Shown in pieces: positions 6,939 through 14,574 of a DNA stretch of 36,156 nt. Every line of letters starts with the position of its first letter. The first letter of the stretch is position 1. Made by a program: the position numbers and the translations under genes. Origin of the DNA: Aureimonas glaciei. GTDB taxonomy: Bacteria > Pseudomonadota > Alphaproteobacteria > Rhizobiales > Rhizobiaceae. The stretch spans positions 1 to 36,156 of the forward strand of contig NZ_BMJJ01000022.1 of the NCBI RefSeq assembly GCF_014643375.1, in the 5' to 3' direction. The notes under the pieces are model-generated. The model was not told the origin of the DNA. It searched no databases and saw nothing but the letters and a program-made list of their open reading frames with translations.

Positions 6939-8175
6939 TGCCGTCCTCCATCAGCTTGTCGGGCTCGACTCCCAGCACCTCGGCGAAAAACTCGACGGCT
7001 TGGTTGTGGTACGCCTCGCCCTTGGCCACGAGCTGCGCGCTGATCAGGATCGACTTCGCTCGCTCTTGCTCGTTCGGCGTCAGCTTGGCGATGTCGTCGC
7101 GCCACCGGGCATGCGCCTTGCCGAGCCGATCCTTCTTTAGACCGGCGTCACCTTCGCCGCCGGCGATCGCCATCATGTCCCGTGCGTAGCTGACGAGACG
7201 CTCCGGCGCCGGGGTGATCGCGTCCTCGTGCTGGCCGGCGGGCGCGTCGGGATCGATGGCATCGGTTCCGTCGATGCTATCCTCGGATGGTTCGGAGGCG
7301 GGGCTGCTGTCGCTCGGCGCCTCCTGCCGATCCGGCGCGGTGCCGGCGGCTTCATTCGTGTCGAGCTCGGCCGTGGCGGGCTGCTGGCGCGCTTCCACAG
7401 AAGGCGCAGCCGAAGAGTGGTCGAAGCCTTCGCGCTTGCCGGCGGGCTCGGAAGCGGGCGGGGCGGCGAGGCGCGCCGAGAGCGATTGGCGATCGCTGGT
7501 GATGTCCCGCGCCCGGCTCGCCCTGGCGTTCTCGGACAGGTCGAGCATCTCGTCGGGCGTGTAGACGCCGAGCATGATGGCCGGCTCGTAGATCCGACAC
7601 CAGTCGCGCGTGCCGCGATAGATCAGCATCCGGTCGAAGTTCTTCGGCGACCACGGCGAGTTTGTGCCGGACGTCTTCCATTCGGCGACGGAGCCGTCGA
7701 AAAGCCGCCGGTCGATAACGCGAAGCCCCGGCGAGAGGCGATCGATCAGCTCGTCGTCGAACGGCACGTCGGACAGGTAGATCCGGCGGCTGTCACCCGG
7801 CGCACCCGTCAGGTAGTGGTGCAGCTTGATCCCAAGCTTGGCGTCGAGCACGGCCGAGACGAGCTTGCCCTCGTAGCAGAGCTTGCCGTGCACGATCGAG
7901 ACGCACTGAGCGACCGCGAACGGGTCCATACCCCAGCGCACCGACTGGTTCACGATCAGGAAGCAGTTGGCGACGACCTGGGCCTGCGGCAGCGGAACCA
8001 TCTCGCCGCTGACCTTCACCATGCAGAGCGCATCAGGGATCATCGACGTCGCGGCCATCACGTTTGCCACTCGCTGCATGTGCTCGAACTTTGCCGTGTC
8101 GAGGATCGGGATGACGTCTTCCGTCTGCGCAAGGGCACGGCGCGGCCGGTCATCGGTGGTGATCAGCGCGCTCAT
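6931..8175 (-). CDS. RecT-like single-strand annealing protein
   Basis: A 414-aa protein whose first ~215 residues match the RecT/Bet-type annealing family as found in rhizobial phages: QVVANCFLIVNQSVRWGMDP, then GKLCYEGKLVSAVLDAKLGI, then WKTSGTNSPWSPKNFDRMLI. A long acidic, low-complexity linker (about 235-330) leads to a separate C-terminal helical segment. The start at 8175 overlaps the exonuclease stop as ATGA; the longer frame is a shadow. With the preceding exonuclease it forms a RecET-type recombination pair. Confidence 0.8.
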   Translation of the reverse strand: MSALITTDDRPRRALAQTEDVIPILDTAKFEHMQRVANVMAATSMIPDALCMVKVSGEMVPLPQAQVVANCFLIVNQSVRWGMDPFAVAQCVSIVHGKLCYEGKLVSAVLDAKLGIKLHHYLTGAPGDSRRIYLSDVPFDDELIDRLSPGLRVIDRRLFDGSVAEWKTSGTNSPWSPKNFDRMLIYRGTRDWCRIYEPAIMLGVYTPDEMLDLSENARASRARDITSDRQSLSARLAAPPASEPAGKREGFDHSSAAPSVEARQQPATAELDTNEAAGTAPDRQEAPSDSSPASEPSEDSIDGTDAIDPDAPAGQHEDAITPAPERLVSYARDMMAIAGGEGDAGLKKDRLGKAHARWRDDIAKLTPNEQERAKSILISAQLVAKGEAYHNQAVEFFAEVLGVEPDKLMEDGNG

Positions 8176-9122
8176 GCGGCCTGCTCCATTTCGAGGAAGT
8201 CGTCGATCTTGGATTTGTGCCAGGGCTTGAGCTGCAGGTCCCGCTCGCCGCCCTGGAACGGACGCGCCCCGGGCCATTCCCCTGTATCGAGACATTTGCG
8301 GATTGTGCCGAGCGCCCAGCGGATCTCGCGCTCGCCGCGGTCGAGCTCGTGCTCGCTCATCTCGACATGGGCGGTGTCGGGCACGTCGTCCTTCAGGACA
8401 TAGAGCAGGGCGAAGGTCGTGAACGGCAGGCCGAGCTCGCGGCACACCATGCGGATCATCGCGCCTTGCAGGTAGTAGCAAGCGTCAAAGGCCTGCCGCT
8501 CGAGGAAGTCCTCGCTGAAGTCGGCGGCGGTCTTCAGGTCCGCATAGACGCCGTCGGCGGCCGGGATGACGTCGGGCCTGACCTTCAGCCAGATGCCGGT
8601 GGCCGGATCCTTCCACGCCATGGTGCGCTCGACGGCGCCATTGAGCAGGCCCTGCTGCACCAGCGGATACCGGGCCGCGTCGTCGCGCATCATGCGGATG
8701 CGCTGCATCTGATCGGTGGTGACGACGGTCTTGCTGGCATTCTCGTCGAGCCAGGCCTTGCACCAGTTCGAGTTGCCGTTCCATGCCTTGAGCTCGCCGG
8801 TCTTCGCGTCGGGATAGTCGTCCGGCCGCACCACAAAGCCATCGTCGAAGACCTCGTCGCCGAGCAGCAGGCAGTGAGCCGCCTTGCCGAAGCTGAGTGC
8901 CGCCGAGCTCTCCTGCGCGATGTGGTCGGGGTTGTGTCGCCACCGGCCCCAGAATGCCTTCGGGCTGCCGCCATGCGCCGGCAGGAGGTGCTTCAGCGAG
9001 CTCTTGGAGATCGAGGGCCCATCGAACAGGTCCGGGTCGCTGTGGTAGCGCTCAAGGTCGATGCCGGCGAAGATCCCCGGCTCGCTGATCGTCTTCCCGT
9101 CCCACTTCTTCTCGGCGATCAT
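8172..9122 (-). CDS. RecE-like PD-(D/E)XK exonuclease
   Basis: The 316-aa protein shows the RecB-like nuclease pattern: FGKAAHCLLLGDE with His83, WLKVRPDVIPA with Asp184, and GVYADLKTA with Asp195-x-Lys197. YYLQGAMIRM (about 219-228) is the following QxxxY-like helix, with Gln and Tyr in altered spacing. This matches the C-terminal RecE / DUF3799 group that resects double-strand ends for RecT. ATG at 9122 has GAGGAG 7 nt upstream, better than the TTG at 9137. Confidence 0.85.
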   Translation of the reverse strand: MIAEKKWDGKTISEPGIFAGIDLERYHSDPDLFDGPSISKSSLKHLLPAHGGSPKAFWGRWRHNPDHIAQESSAALSFGKAAHCLLLGDEVFDDGFVVRPDDYPDAKTGELKAWNGNSNWCKAWLDENASKTVVTTDQMQRIRMMRDDAARYPLVQQGLLNGAVERTMAWKDPATGIWLKVRPDVIPAADGVYADLKTAADFSEDFLERQAFDACYYLQGAMIRMVCRELGLPFTTFALLYVLKDDVPDTAHVEMSEHELDRGEREIRWALGTIRKCLDTGEWPGARPFQGGERDLQLKPWHKSKIDDFLEMEQAA

Positions 9123-9133
9123 CGCGTCACTCC

Positions 9134-10267
9134 TCAAAACCGGATCGAGACGTGCGGCACGCTGCCGGCGGCGACGGCGAGAACGATCGCCTTGGCCTTG
9201 GTCTCGCTGATGCCGAAGTCGATGAACGCGGCCTTGGCCTCGCCCATGATCTTTCCGCGGTGCTCACGGTCGGCGGCGCGGCGCTCGGCCTCTTCGCGCT
9301 CGGCTCGGGCTGCTGCAGCCTGGGCCTCGGCGACGCGGTTGGTCTCCCGCTGGAAATCTTCCTGCTGGCGCCGGATGCGGGCGATCTCAGCTGCATGTGC
9401 CGCAGCAGCCTCGCGCTCCCGGCGCGCCGCAGCCTCCTCGGACTCGCGCTGCTGACGCTCGGCTACGACGACGGCCTCGCGGCGAGCACGTTCTTCCGCC
9501 GCGGCGATCCGCTCGCGCTCTTCCTCCGCGGCGCGGGCCCGGAGCTCGGCTTCCGCCTGTTCGCGCTCGACCCGCCGACGCTCGGCCTGCTCGGTAGCGA
9601 GGTGCTCGGCTTCAGCCTGCTCGCGGGCCGCCGCCTCGGCGCGGAGCCTCGCCAGTTCCGCCCGGTCGGCCTCTTCGCGCTTTATGCGCTCCAGGTTCGT
9701 CGAGAGGATCGACAGCGCGGCGTCGCGCGCCTTGACCGCCCTCGGCGCGAATTCCTGCATGGTGGCCGGCGACAGGTCGACCGCCGTGAGGTCCGCGATA
9801 CGCTTCTCGATTTCGGCCGCCGTCGTGGTGGTCGAGATCATGGCGGCGCGGTCAAGGTCATCGATCTCAGCCTGTCGGTCGTCGACGCGCCGCTTCTCGG
9901 CCGCTTCCCAATCCGTCAGCGGCTTGCGCACCTGATCGGCCAGCGCGTCGAGCTTGTCGCGGATCGTCCGGCGCGATGCGTCGACGACGTTGATCTGCTT
10001 TCGCGCGTCCTCGTTCAGCTTCTTGCCGGCGGCGTCGATCGCGGTCTTGGTCCGAGTCACCTTGAAGGCGAGTGAGGCAATCTCCTTGCGGCCGGTCGCG
10101 GTGCCGAGGTCGGGCACGAAGGCCTTCACCTCGCGCATCATCTCGGCATAGAGCTCGTCGAACTTCGCCTCGTCGACCAGCACGAGAACAGGGTTGGCCT
10201 CGACGGCCTTGACGATGCTGAGGTCCGACCGGCCGTTGCCGAGATCGAGTTCACGAACTGCGCTCAT
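9134..10267 (-). CDS. Coiled-coil phage protein (DUF1351-like) of the recombination operon
   Basis: A 377-aa protein with an N-terminal helical region (VDEAKFDELYAEMMREVKAF), then a very long Glu/Ala/Arg-rich coiled coil (about 195-335), and a short C-terminal domain (IMGEAKAAFIDFGISETKAK). Proteins like this regularly precede RecE/RecT pairs in phages and may organise single-stranded DNA, but their activity is not established. The sequence shows only the coiled coil and the position. Confidence 0.75.
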   Translation of the reverse strand: MSAVRELDLGNGRSDLSIVKAVEANPVLVLVDEAKFDELYAEMMREVKAFVPDLGTATGRKEIASLAFKVTRTKTAIDAAGKKLNEDARKQINVVDASRRTIRDKLDALADQVRKPLTDWEAAEKRRVDDRQAEIDDLDRAAMISTTTTAAEIEKRIADLTAVDLSPATMQEFAPRAVKARDAALSILSTNLERIKREEADRAELARLRAEAAAREQAEAEHLATEQAERRRVEREQAEAELRARAAEEERERIAAAEERARREAVVVAERQQRESEEAAARREREAAAAHAAEIARIRRQQEDFQRETNRVAEAQAAAARAEREEAERRAADREHRGKIMGEAKAAFIDFGISETKAKAIVLAVAAGSVPHVSIRF

Positions 10268-10314
10268 GTCTGCGCTCCTAGTTTAGGGGGTAAGATGCGT
10301 TGGTTGAGGTACCG

Positions 10315-10587
10315 TCAGGCGGCGCGGCGGGCGGCTCTGATCCAGCCATTCCGCGCATTGCGGCAGGCGATGTAGACGTCGCGGTAGACGTCATCGGCCG
10401 AGGCCATGCTGCCGAACTCGGCCAGCGTCGCCGCGGTGATCGCCCGGCGCCGGAGGGCCGCATCGACCTCGTCCATGACCGGGGCGGCCAACTTTGGAGC
10501 GGCGAGGATCGCGTTGACCTTGGCAGACGAGATCGACCAGACGCCGATCTGCCGGGCCGTCTCGGCGATGATGTCCACGTCGCCCAT
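10315..10587 (-). CDS. Hypothetical phage protein
   Basis: A 90-aa helical protein (MGDVDIIAETARQIGVWSIS ... RNGWIRAARRAA) with no recognised domain. The ATG at 10587 overlaps the upstream stop as TGATG with GAGG 7 nt before; an in-frame GTG at 10590 is too close to it. Second gene of the leftward operon. Confidence 0.65.
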   Translation of the reverse strand: MGDVDIIAETARQIGVWSISSAKVNAILAAPKLAAPVMDEVDAALRRRAITAATLAEFGSMASADDVYRDVYIACRNARNGWIRAARRAA

Positions 10588-10841
10588 CACGCGGCCTCAT
10601 GAGCGAGCTGATAGGCACGGTGGCCGGCTTCCTCGGCGCGGTCATCGCGGCGGGCGGGGCCATCGTTCAGGCTTCGGATACGCGAGGCCAGCGCCGGGGT
10701 AATCAGCTTCAGCTCGCCGATCTCGTCACCATCCAGCGCGTCCGAGAACGCCCGGTCGACCGAGTAGAGCTCGTCGGAAATGCGCGACAGCTCCTCAACG
10801 AGGGCGGCGGCGCGGGCTGTCAGTTCGCGGGGGGTGGGCAT
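10587..10841 (-). CDS. First gene of the leftward operon, hypothetical
   Basis: The 84-aa product (MPTPRELTARAAALVEELSR...) is an acidic helical protein of unknown function. The ATG at 10841 has GGAG 6 nt upstream and lies about 30 bp beyond the expected start of transcription from the promoter at 10881-10909. Position just after the left promoter is where lambda carries N, but no Arg-rich antiterminator motif is visible. Confidence 0.65.
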   Translation of the reverse strand: MPTPRELTARAAALVEELSRISDELYSVDRAFSDALDGDEIGELKLITPALASRIRSLNDGPARRDDRAEEAGHRAYQLAHEAA

Positions 10842-10880
10842 CGGGCTCTCCATCGGCTGGGGTGCAGCAGGTATGGAGAG

Positions 10881-10909
10881 AACGTAGTCGGATATTTCCG
10901 ACTTTACAA
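10881..10909 (-). promoter_or_regulatory. Leftward promoter PL
   Basis: On the minus strand, -35 TTGTAA (10909-10904) and -10 TACGTT (10886-10881) are 17 bp apart, and the operator at 10887-10902 fills the spacer. The same layout recurs at the rightward promoter (15269-15297), which supports both. It should drive the operon 10841 to 4674 and be blocked by the CI repressor. Confidence 0.65.
10887..10902. promoter_or_regulatory. Left operator 1 for the phage repressor
   Basis: GTCGGATATTTCCGAC: perfect 6-bp arms GTCGGA/TCCGAC with a 4-bp spacer, extended by one pair to AGTCGGA/TCCGACT. It lies between the -35 and -10 of the leftward promoter. Confidence 0.8.
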
Positions 10910-10916
10910 GCGAGAT

Positions 10917-10932
10917 GTCGGATTTGTCCGAC
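10917..10932. promoter_or_regulatory. Left operator 2 for the phage repressor
   Basis: GTCGGATTTGTCCGAC has the same perfect arms, centred 30 bp from left operator 1. It differs from the site inside the repressor gene start (15209-15224) at one position only. Confidence 0.8.
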
Positions 10933-10938
10933 TTTTTT

Positions 10939-10954
10939 GTTGACCGTTTCCGAC
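10939..10954. promoter_or_regulatory. Left operator 3 (degenerate)
   Basis: GTTGACCGTTTCCGAC keeps the TCCGAC arm, while the other arm (GTTGAC) matches GTCGGA at 4 of 6 positions. Centred 22 bp from left operator 2, it would be the weakest of the three. Confidence 0.5.
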
Positions 10955-11606
10955 TGGCCGCGCATAAGGAAACGGCCCGGACCCCGTGATGGGAGCCGAG
11001 CCGCTGAGAACGCCAGTCGTTATGGATGACCTCTGGTAGCACAATCGATAGGCAACGCCTATCGCAAATCTCTCGGCGATCCGAAATTCTGATGGACACG
11101 GGTCTGCTCGGAGGTTCCCGCCGCGTCACTCAGGATCGATGGATGTGCCGGCGGGGTCTACGGACCATGTCCCCCGCCTCGGATCACGCCGACGATGATG
11201 GTCTAGCGGTGCCGGTCCCAGGCTGATCGGACAGAACCAGGCGAGGCATGACGGGCTCGCTCTCGTAGTCGAGAGACAACCACAGGCACTGAAGCACCAC
11301 TTTTTCGGGCAACTCGGCCTTACCAGCCAATCATCGAGGCCCGGGGCAGCGCTGTAGCGGCAGCGATATCAAACCGAGCTTGTGGGGCATACCGGTTCGA
11401 GGCAGCAGTGAGGGTCGACAGGATCGGCCGGGGATGCGGGTGGTGCAGTACCCGTCTATGACCTTGGTATGCCCAGCGATCAGATCAGACGGTCGTGCAT
11501 TTGCGCTGCTGTCGGCGTTGATCTCAGTCTAGGAAGACAGGTAGGCGGTATCAACGTGCCGAGTCGCATTAGGACCAGCAGGTCTTACGGCTGAGCCGGG
11601 AGCATC
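10955..11606. other. 650-bp stretch with no convincing gene
   Basis: No frame here has both a ribosome-binding site and protein-like composition. A perfect 19-bp palindrome lies at 11046-11064. A minus-strand frame at 11184-11312 (TTG start, 42 aa, LPEKVVLQCLWLSLDYESEP) looks mildly coding-like but has only a weak AAGG upstream and is not called. The right part should contain the promoter of the acyltransferase gene; no clear -35/-10 was found. Confidence 0.5.
11046..11064. repeat. Perfect palindrome, possible operator
   Basis: CGATAGGC and GCCTATCG pair exactly around AAC. It is unrelated to the GTCGGA operators and was seen only once in the window. With eight paired bases and a 3-nt centre, it is more likely a protein-binding site than a terminator, since no T-tract follows. 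Confidence 0.5.
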
Positions 11607-12575
11607 ATGACCCATTTGAATTCGATCCAGTCGCTCCGGGCGATCGCGGCACTGCTCGTTGTCGCCTTCCATGTCAGCGACGGCGCCTTCGTCACCGGGG
11701 CGGCCGGCGTCGACATTTTCTTCGTCATCTCTGGCTTCATCATGGGCACTGTCGGAGTGCGGGAGACGCCGCTGACCTTCTTGAAGAAGCGAGTGGTGCG
11801 CATCGTGCCGCTGTACTGGGCGGTGACGCTGTTCATGTGCACCGTCAGCCTGTTCGGCCTGTTTGCCCGCTTCAACTTCGAGGCCGGGCAACTGCTGAAA
11901 TCGCTGTTTTTCATTCCCTATTTCGACCCGAGCGGCCATATCTGGCCGCTGGTCGTGGTCGGTTGGACGCTGAACCTCGAGATCCTATTCTACGCGGTCT
12001 TCGCCTTCGCGCTGCTCGCCGGCATGCCGGTTCGGCTGTCTGCCGCCATTCTCGTGCTGCTGGTGCTGGGCGGCTATGGCTTCGCACCTGCAGCGGCACC
12101 GCTTCAGCTCTGGACCTCGCCGCTGCTGCTCGAATTCGTCGCCGGCCTGCTGCTGGCGACCGTTCTTCAGCCGGCAGGCCGTTTCCTTGGCCTCGTCCTC
12201 ATTACGCTGGCCGCGGTCGCTCTCGCTGCAATTGGTGCCGCCAACTGGTTCGAGCCGGAATGGCGCATCCTCGCCTGGGGCATTCCTTCTGCGATGATCG
12301 TTGCCGGCGCGCTGGCGATTGAGAGGGCCGGCGCTTGGCCGACGCGGGCGTTGAAGCCGCTGGAGGCGATCGGCGACGCCTCCTATTCGCTCTACCTGCT
12401 GCACGGCCTGGTGATCGCCTTCGCCCACCGCCTGATCGGCGACGGTCTCATGGTCAACCTCGCCATCGTCGTCGCATCGATCGGCATCGCACTCGTCTCG
12501 TTTCACCTCTTTGAGAGGCCCGTCGGACGTTTCTTAGGCCGGGTAGGTAGCCAGAAGGACCGTCCTTCCGCCTAG
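11607..12575 (+). CDS. OafA-like membrane acyltransferase (acyltransferase 3 family)
   Basis: The 322-aa integral membrane protein has the acyltransferase-3 hallmarks: SLRAIAALLVVAFHVSDG with the conserved His (about residue 22), GVDIFFVISGFIMG (about 34-47), KKRVVRIVPLYW with the R-x-x-R-I-x-P motif, and a C-terminal SYSLYLLHG. About 9-10 hydrophobic segments are visible. Family members O-acetylate surface polysaccharides; phage-borne copies change the receptor and exclude other phages. It stands alone between the operator clusters and has GGGAG 4 nt before the ATG. Confidence 0.88.
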   Translation: MTHLNSIQSLRAIAALLVVAFHVSDGAFVTGAAGVDIFFVISGFIMGTVGVRETPLTFLKKRVVRIVPLYWAVTLFMCTVSLFGLFARFNFEAGQLLKSLFFIPYFDPSGHIWPLVVVGWTLNLEILFYAVFAFALLAGMPVRLSAAILVLLVLGGYGFAPAAAPLQLWTSPLLLEFVAGLLLATVLQPAGRFLGLVLITLAAVALAAIGAANWFEPEWRILAWGIPSAMIVAGALAIERAGAWPTRALKPLEAIGDASYSLYLLHGLVIAFAHRLIGDGLMVNLAIVVASIGIALVSFHLFERPVGRFLGRVGSQKDRPSA

Positions 12576-12620
12576 CGGGATGCGTCCTAACAATCAGATC
12601 AGAGGTTCAGGGACTACCCG

Positions 12621-12649
12621 AAACGAAAAGGCCCCGCCGAAGCGAGGCC
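12621..12649 (-). terminator. Terminator of the membrane-protein operon
   Basis: On the minus strand GGCCTCGC (12649-12642), loop TTCG, GCGGGGCC (12637-12630) pairs with one G-U wobble and is followed by TTTTCGTTT. It lies 8 bp past the stop of the 12657-13274 gene. Confidence 0.75.
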
Positions 12650-12656
12650 AGGATTG

Positions 12657-13274
12657 TCAGCAGAACGCGATTTTCAGTCGATCAAAAAATGAACTTGGCG
12701 GCCCAACGGCATCCCGCATGAAGGCAGAGAAGGCCTTCCGCAACCCGGTCCCCGCGATGTAGGCCAACCCGATAAACGGGCCGGCAATGATTGCCCAAAC
12801 CATCAGCCACATTGCCGGTACAGGGGAATGAAACGTCTGGATCTGATGAGACAAATCCTCGATCTCTCGCCTAATTCTCTTGTTCCAAAGTCCACCGGCA
12901 ACGGGTGATTTTCCCGTCACAAGCTCGATGGCACGTACATGAACCTGTTCAGCAGTCATGCCTTTGCGTGCCCTCGGGGTGTCACGGCCAGAAGCTTCTC
13001 TAAAGCTCCAATAGACTATCAACATCGAAAGTGCGGGCGCAAAAAGTGCGGTCAGCCACCAGAACGCGCGGTCATTGGCATCGTTGAGGGCGCTGCTAAT
13101 CCAGACGCAATCAGCTTCGTTCGACCGGGGGTCGTCCAATGCCGCGCGGACCTTCGACGCCATCAAGCGGCGTTTGGATCGCAGGTAGAACACTGAAGCA
13201 AGATTCAATATGGACGCGACGAAGGGCACAGCAAGAACCCAAAATCCTGGCTGAGAGAGATCGAAAAACGTCAT
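12657..13274 (-). CDS. Hypothetical three-pass membrane protein
   Basis: A 205-aa protein with hydrophobic segments at about residues 9-31, 70-92 and 151-177, and a charged central part (KGMTAEQVHVRAIELVTGKS and IRREIEDLSHQIQ). No family was recognised. It overlaps the preceding small membrane gene by 4 bp and has AAGGAGGG before its ATG, so the two form one operon ending at its own terminator. Lower GC than the neighbours suggests separate acquisition. Its place between operator and repressor recalls rex-type exclusion genes, but no sequence link is claimed. Confidence 0.7.
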   Translation of the reverse strand: MTFFDLSQPGFWVLAVPFVASILNLASVFYLRSKRRLMASKVRAALDDPRSNEADCVWISSALNDANDRAFWWLTALFAPALSMLIVYWSFREASGRDTPRARKGMTAEQVHVRAIELVTGKSPVAGGLWNKRIRREIEDLSHQIQTFHSPVPAMWLMVWAIIAGPFIGLAYIAGTGLRKAFSAFMRDAVGPPSSFFDRLKIAFC

Positions 13275-13519
13275 TTTCCCTCCTTATGTCGCCGGTCGCT
13301 CTCGGCCTGAATTTGCCGCAGTTCCTGCTCAGCAGCCCTCTTGACGAGGTAGATAATGTAGCACGACACGATAACGAAGCTACCAATCAAACGATGCTGC
13401 GCGAAGAACGCCTCAAGCGAGTCCGTCGCTCCGAGAAAGAAGGCAAATCCGCCAACGCCAGCTGCGTACCCGGCAAGGCCTAGCGCAAACTGCCATGTCC
13501 ATCGAAGCAGGCGCTTCAC
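13271..13519 (-). CDS. Small two-pass membrane protein
   Basis: An 82-aa protein with a first hydrophobic stretch at about 5-32 (WQFALGLAGYAAGVGGFAFF), a second at about 43-60 (RLIGSFVIVSCYIIYLVK) and a charged C-terminal tail (EQELRQIQAESDRRHKEGK). GTG start at 13519 with only a weak GGTAG upstream. Translationally coupled to the larger membrane protein. Function unknown. Confidence 0.65.
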   Translation of the reverse strand: MKRLLRWTWQFALGLAGYAAGVGGFAFFLGATDSLEAFFAQHRLIGSFVIVSCYIIYLVKRAAEQELRQIQAESDRRHKEGK

Positions 13520-13563
13520 GCCACTACCGTCTTGCGCCCGTCCTCAACCATTCGAAATCACCC

Positions 13564-13809
13564 TCACCAGACACCCGTCCTCAGCAAGTTCCGCCCCTTC
13601 ACCGTCAGCCTGAACCACAGCGTGAAGCGCCAGCCGAATGTCGCCTCGACTAGGCCCATGTCCTTCAGTCGTTCGGCGACTGCGAGCTGATGCCCGCGGA
13701 AGTCTTCAAGCTCCATCCCGACCGAGTCCTCTGCCGGCCCGTCGTCGAGGAGCATCAGGACGTGGATCTGCGCCGGCGTGAGGCAGAAGAGGCGAGGGGG
13801 CTTAGTCAT
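13564..13809 (-). CDS. Small winged-helix-like protein, paralogue of its neighbour
   Basis: The 81-aa protein (MTKPPRLFCLTPAQIHVLML...) resembles the gene just upstream over its length: LDDGPAEDSVG/LDDGMPHGDSVG, then a KDMGLVE/MELRLAE helix end, then RFTLWFRLTVKGRNLL/QTTYRLTERGRKL. The layout helix-helix-beta wing ending in LTxxGRxL is typical of winged-helix DNA-binding domains. ATG at 13809 has GGAGG 9 nt upstream. Confidence 0.6.
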   Translation of the reverse strand: MTKPPRLFCLTPAQIHVLMLLDDGPAEDSVGMELEDFRGHQLAVAERLKDMGLVEATFGWRFTLWFRLTVKGRNLLRTGVW

Positions 13810-14074
13810 CGGCGTCACCCTCCGCTCCAGAAACCTGGCCGTCGTCCCGCAGCTTCCGCCCGCGCTCTGTCAGCCGGTACGTCGTCTGATCCTGCCAGCC
13901 CACGACCTTCTCAGCCAGGCGCAACTCCATTAATCGTTTGAGCAGGGCGACCTCGTGCGGCCGCACCTCGTCCGCCGGCAGGCCGACGCTGTCGCCATGA
14001 GGCATGCCGTCGTCGAGCCGGATCATCATGCGTAATCCGTCGATGAGCAGGTCGGTAAGGCGGAGCTTAGACAT
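13802..14074 (-). CDS. Small winged-helix-like protein, upstream paralogue
   Basis: A 90-aa protein (MSKLRLTDLLIDGLRMMIRL...) with the same pattern as the next gene plus an acidic tail (EGDADD). GGAG lies 8 nt before the ATG at 14074, and its stop overlaps the start of the paralogue by 8 bp. The pair probably arose by tandem duplication. DNA binding is inferred from the LTERGRKL wing; no family name was recognised. Confidence 0.65.
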   Translation of the reverse strand: MSKLRLTDLLIDGLRMMIRLDDGMPHGDSVGLPADEVRPHEVALLKRLMELRLAEKVVGWQDQTTYRLTERGRKLRDDGQVSGAEGDADD

Positions 14075-14148
14075 CCTCGACGCTCCACACCAATCCACAG
14101 GCCTTGCGGAAAAAATGATTCGCTTCGGCAGCCGAGTTCTGGAATCCA

Positions 14149-14170
14149 TGAAGAACGGATGAAGAACGGA
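14149..14170. repeat. Tandem 11-bp duplication
   Basis: TGAAGAACGGA occurs twice back to back (14149-14159 and 14160-14170). It lies in the gap upstream of the minus-strand paralogue pair and just before the candidate plus-strand gene. Confidence 0.8.
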
Positions 14171-14574
14171 TGGCAGGCGTGTGTGACAGTGTGATCGACG
14201 ATCGGAGAGTGCGAGACCTCGTCTGCGTGACAATCGCATGTTCCGAATGTGCGAGGTCGATCCCGGTTTTCCCAGCGGACACCGCCCCTTCATACATGCT
14301 CGATGACTCAGCCGCGGCGTACGTCGAAACCCTTTTCTGCACAGGCTGTCGATATGAGACGAGCCGGGGCCGTGCCGTAGAACGGCAGGTGATCTGGAAG
14401 GACGCTCGGTCGGATGCAGCTCGAGCCCGCATGGCTACACTTCTCCAGCCCAGACAATCCTATGGACGGCCGCAACTTTCGAACGGGGGAAGCGCAGTAG
14501 GTATCGGCCTTCCGAAGCTTCCTCGACGGGGAATGTTTCAGGCCGTTGATGCTGCGCCAGAACCAACTCCTTAG
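14170..14574 (+). CDS. Uncertain Cys-motif protein overlapping the repressor end
   Basis: A 134-aa open frame with two CxxC pairs (CSEC near residue 24 and CTGC near residue 57) that could hold zinc, and protein-like composition up to about residue 95. The last 140 bp run antisense through the 3' end of the repressor gene and look less coding-like. No good ribosome-binding site precedes the ATG, and alternative starts are possible. It may be a short real gene with a dispensable tail, or spurious. Confidence 0.3.
   Translation: MAGVCDSVIDDRRVRDLVCVTIACSECARSIPVFPADTAPSYMLDDSAAAYVETLFCTGCRYETSRGRAVERQVIWKDARSDAARARMATLLQPRQSYGRPQLSNGGSAVGIGLPKLPRRGMFQAVDAAPEPTP

Noticed and set aside
7228-9455. 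Long plus-strand frames antisense to the RecT-like and exonuclease genes
   Set aside because: His/Arg/Glu-rich translations typical of reverse frames; the minus-strand genes carry clear motifs and overlaps.
11184-11312. 42-aa minus-strand frame (TTG start) in the gene-poor stretch
   Set aside because: Mildly coding-like but only a weak AAGG upstream, no coupling to another gene; mentioned with the region instead of called.
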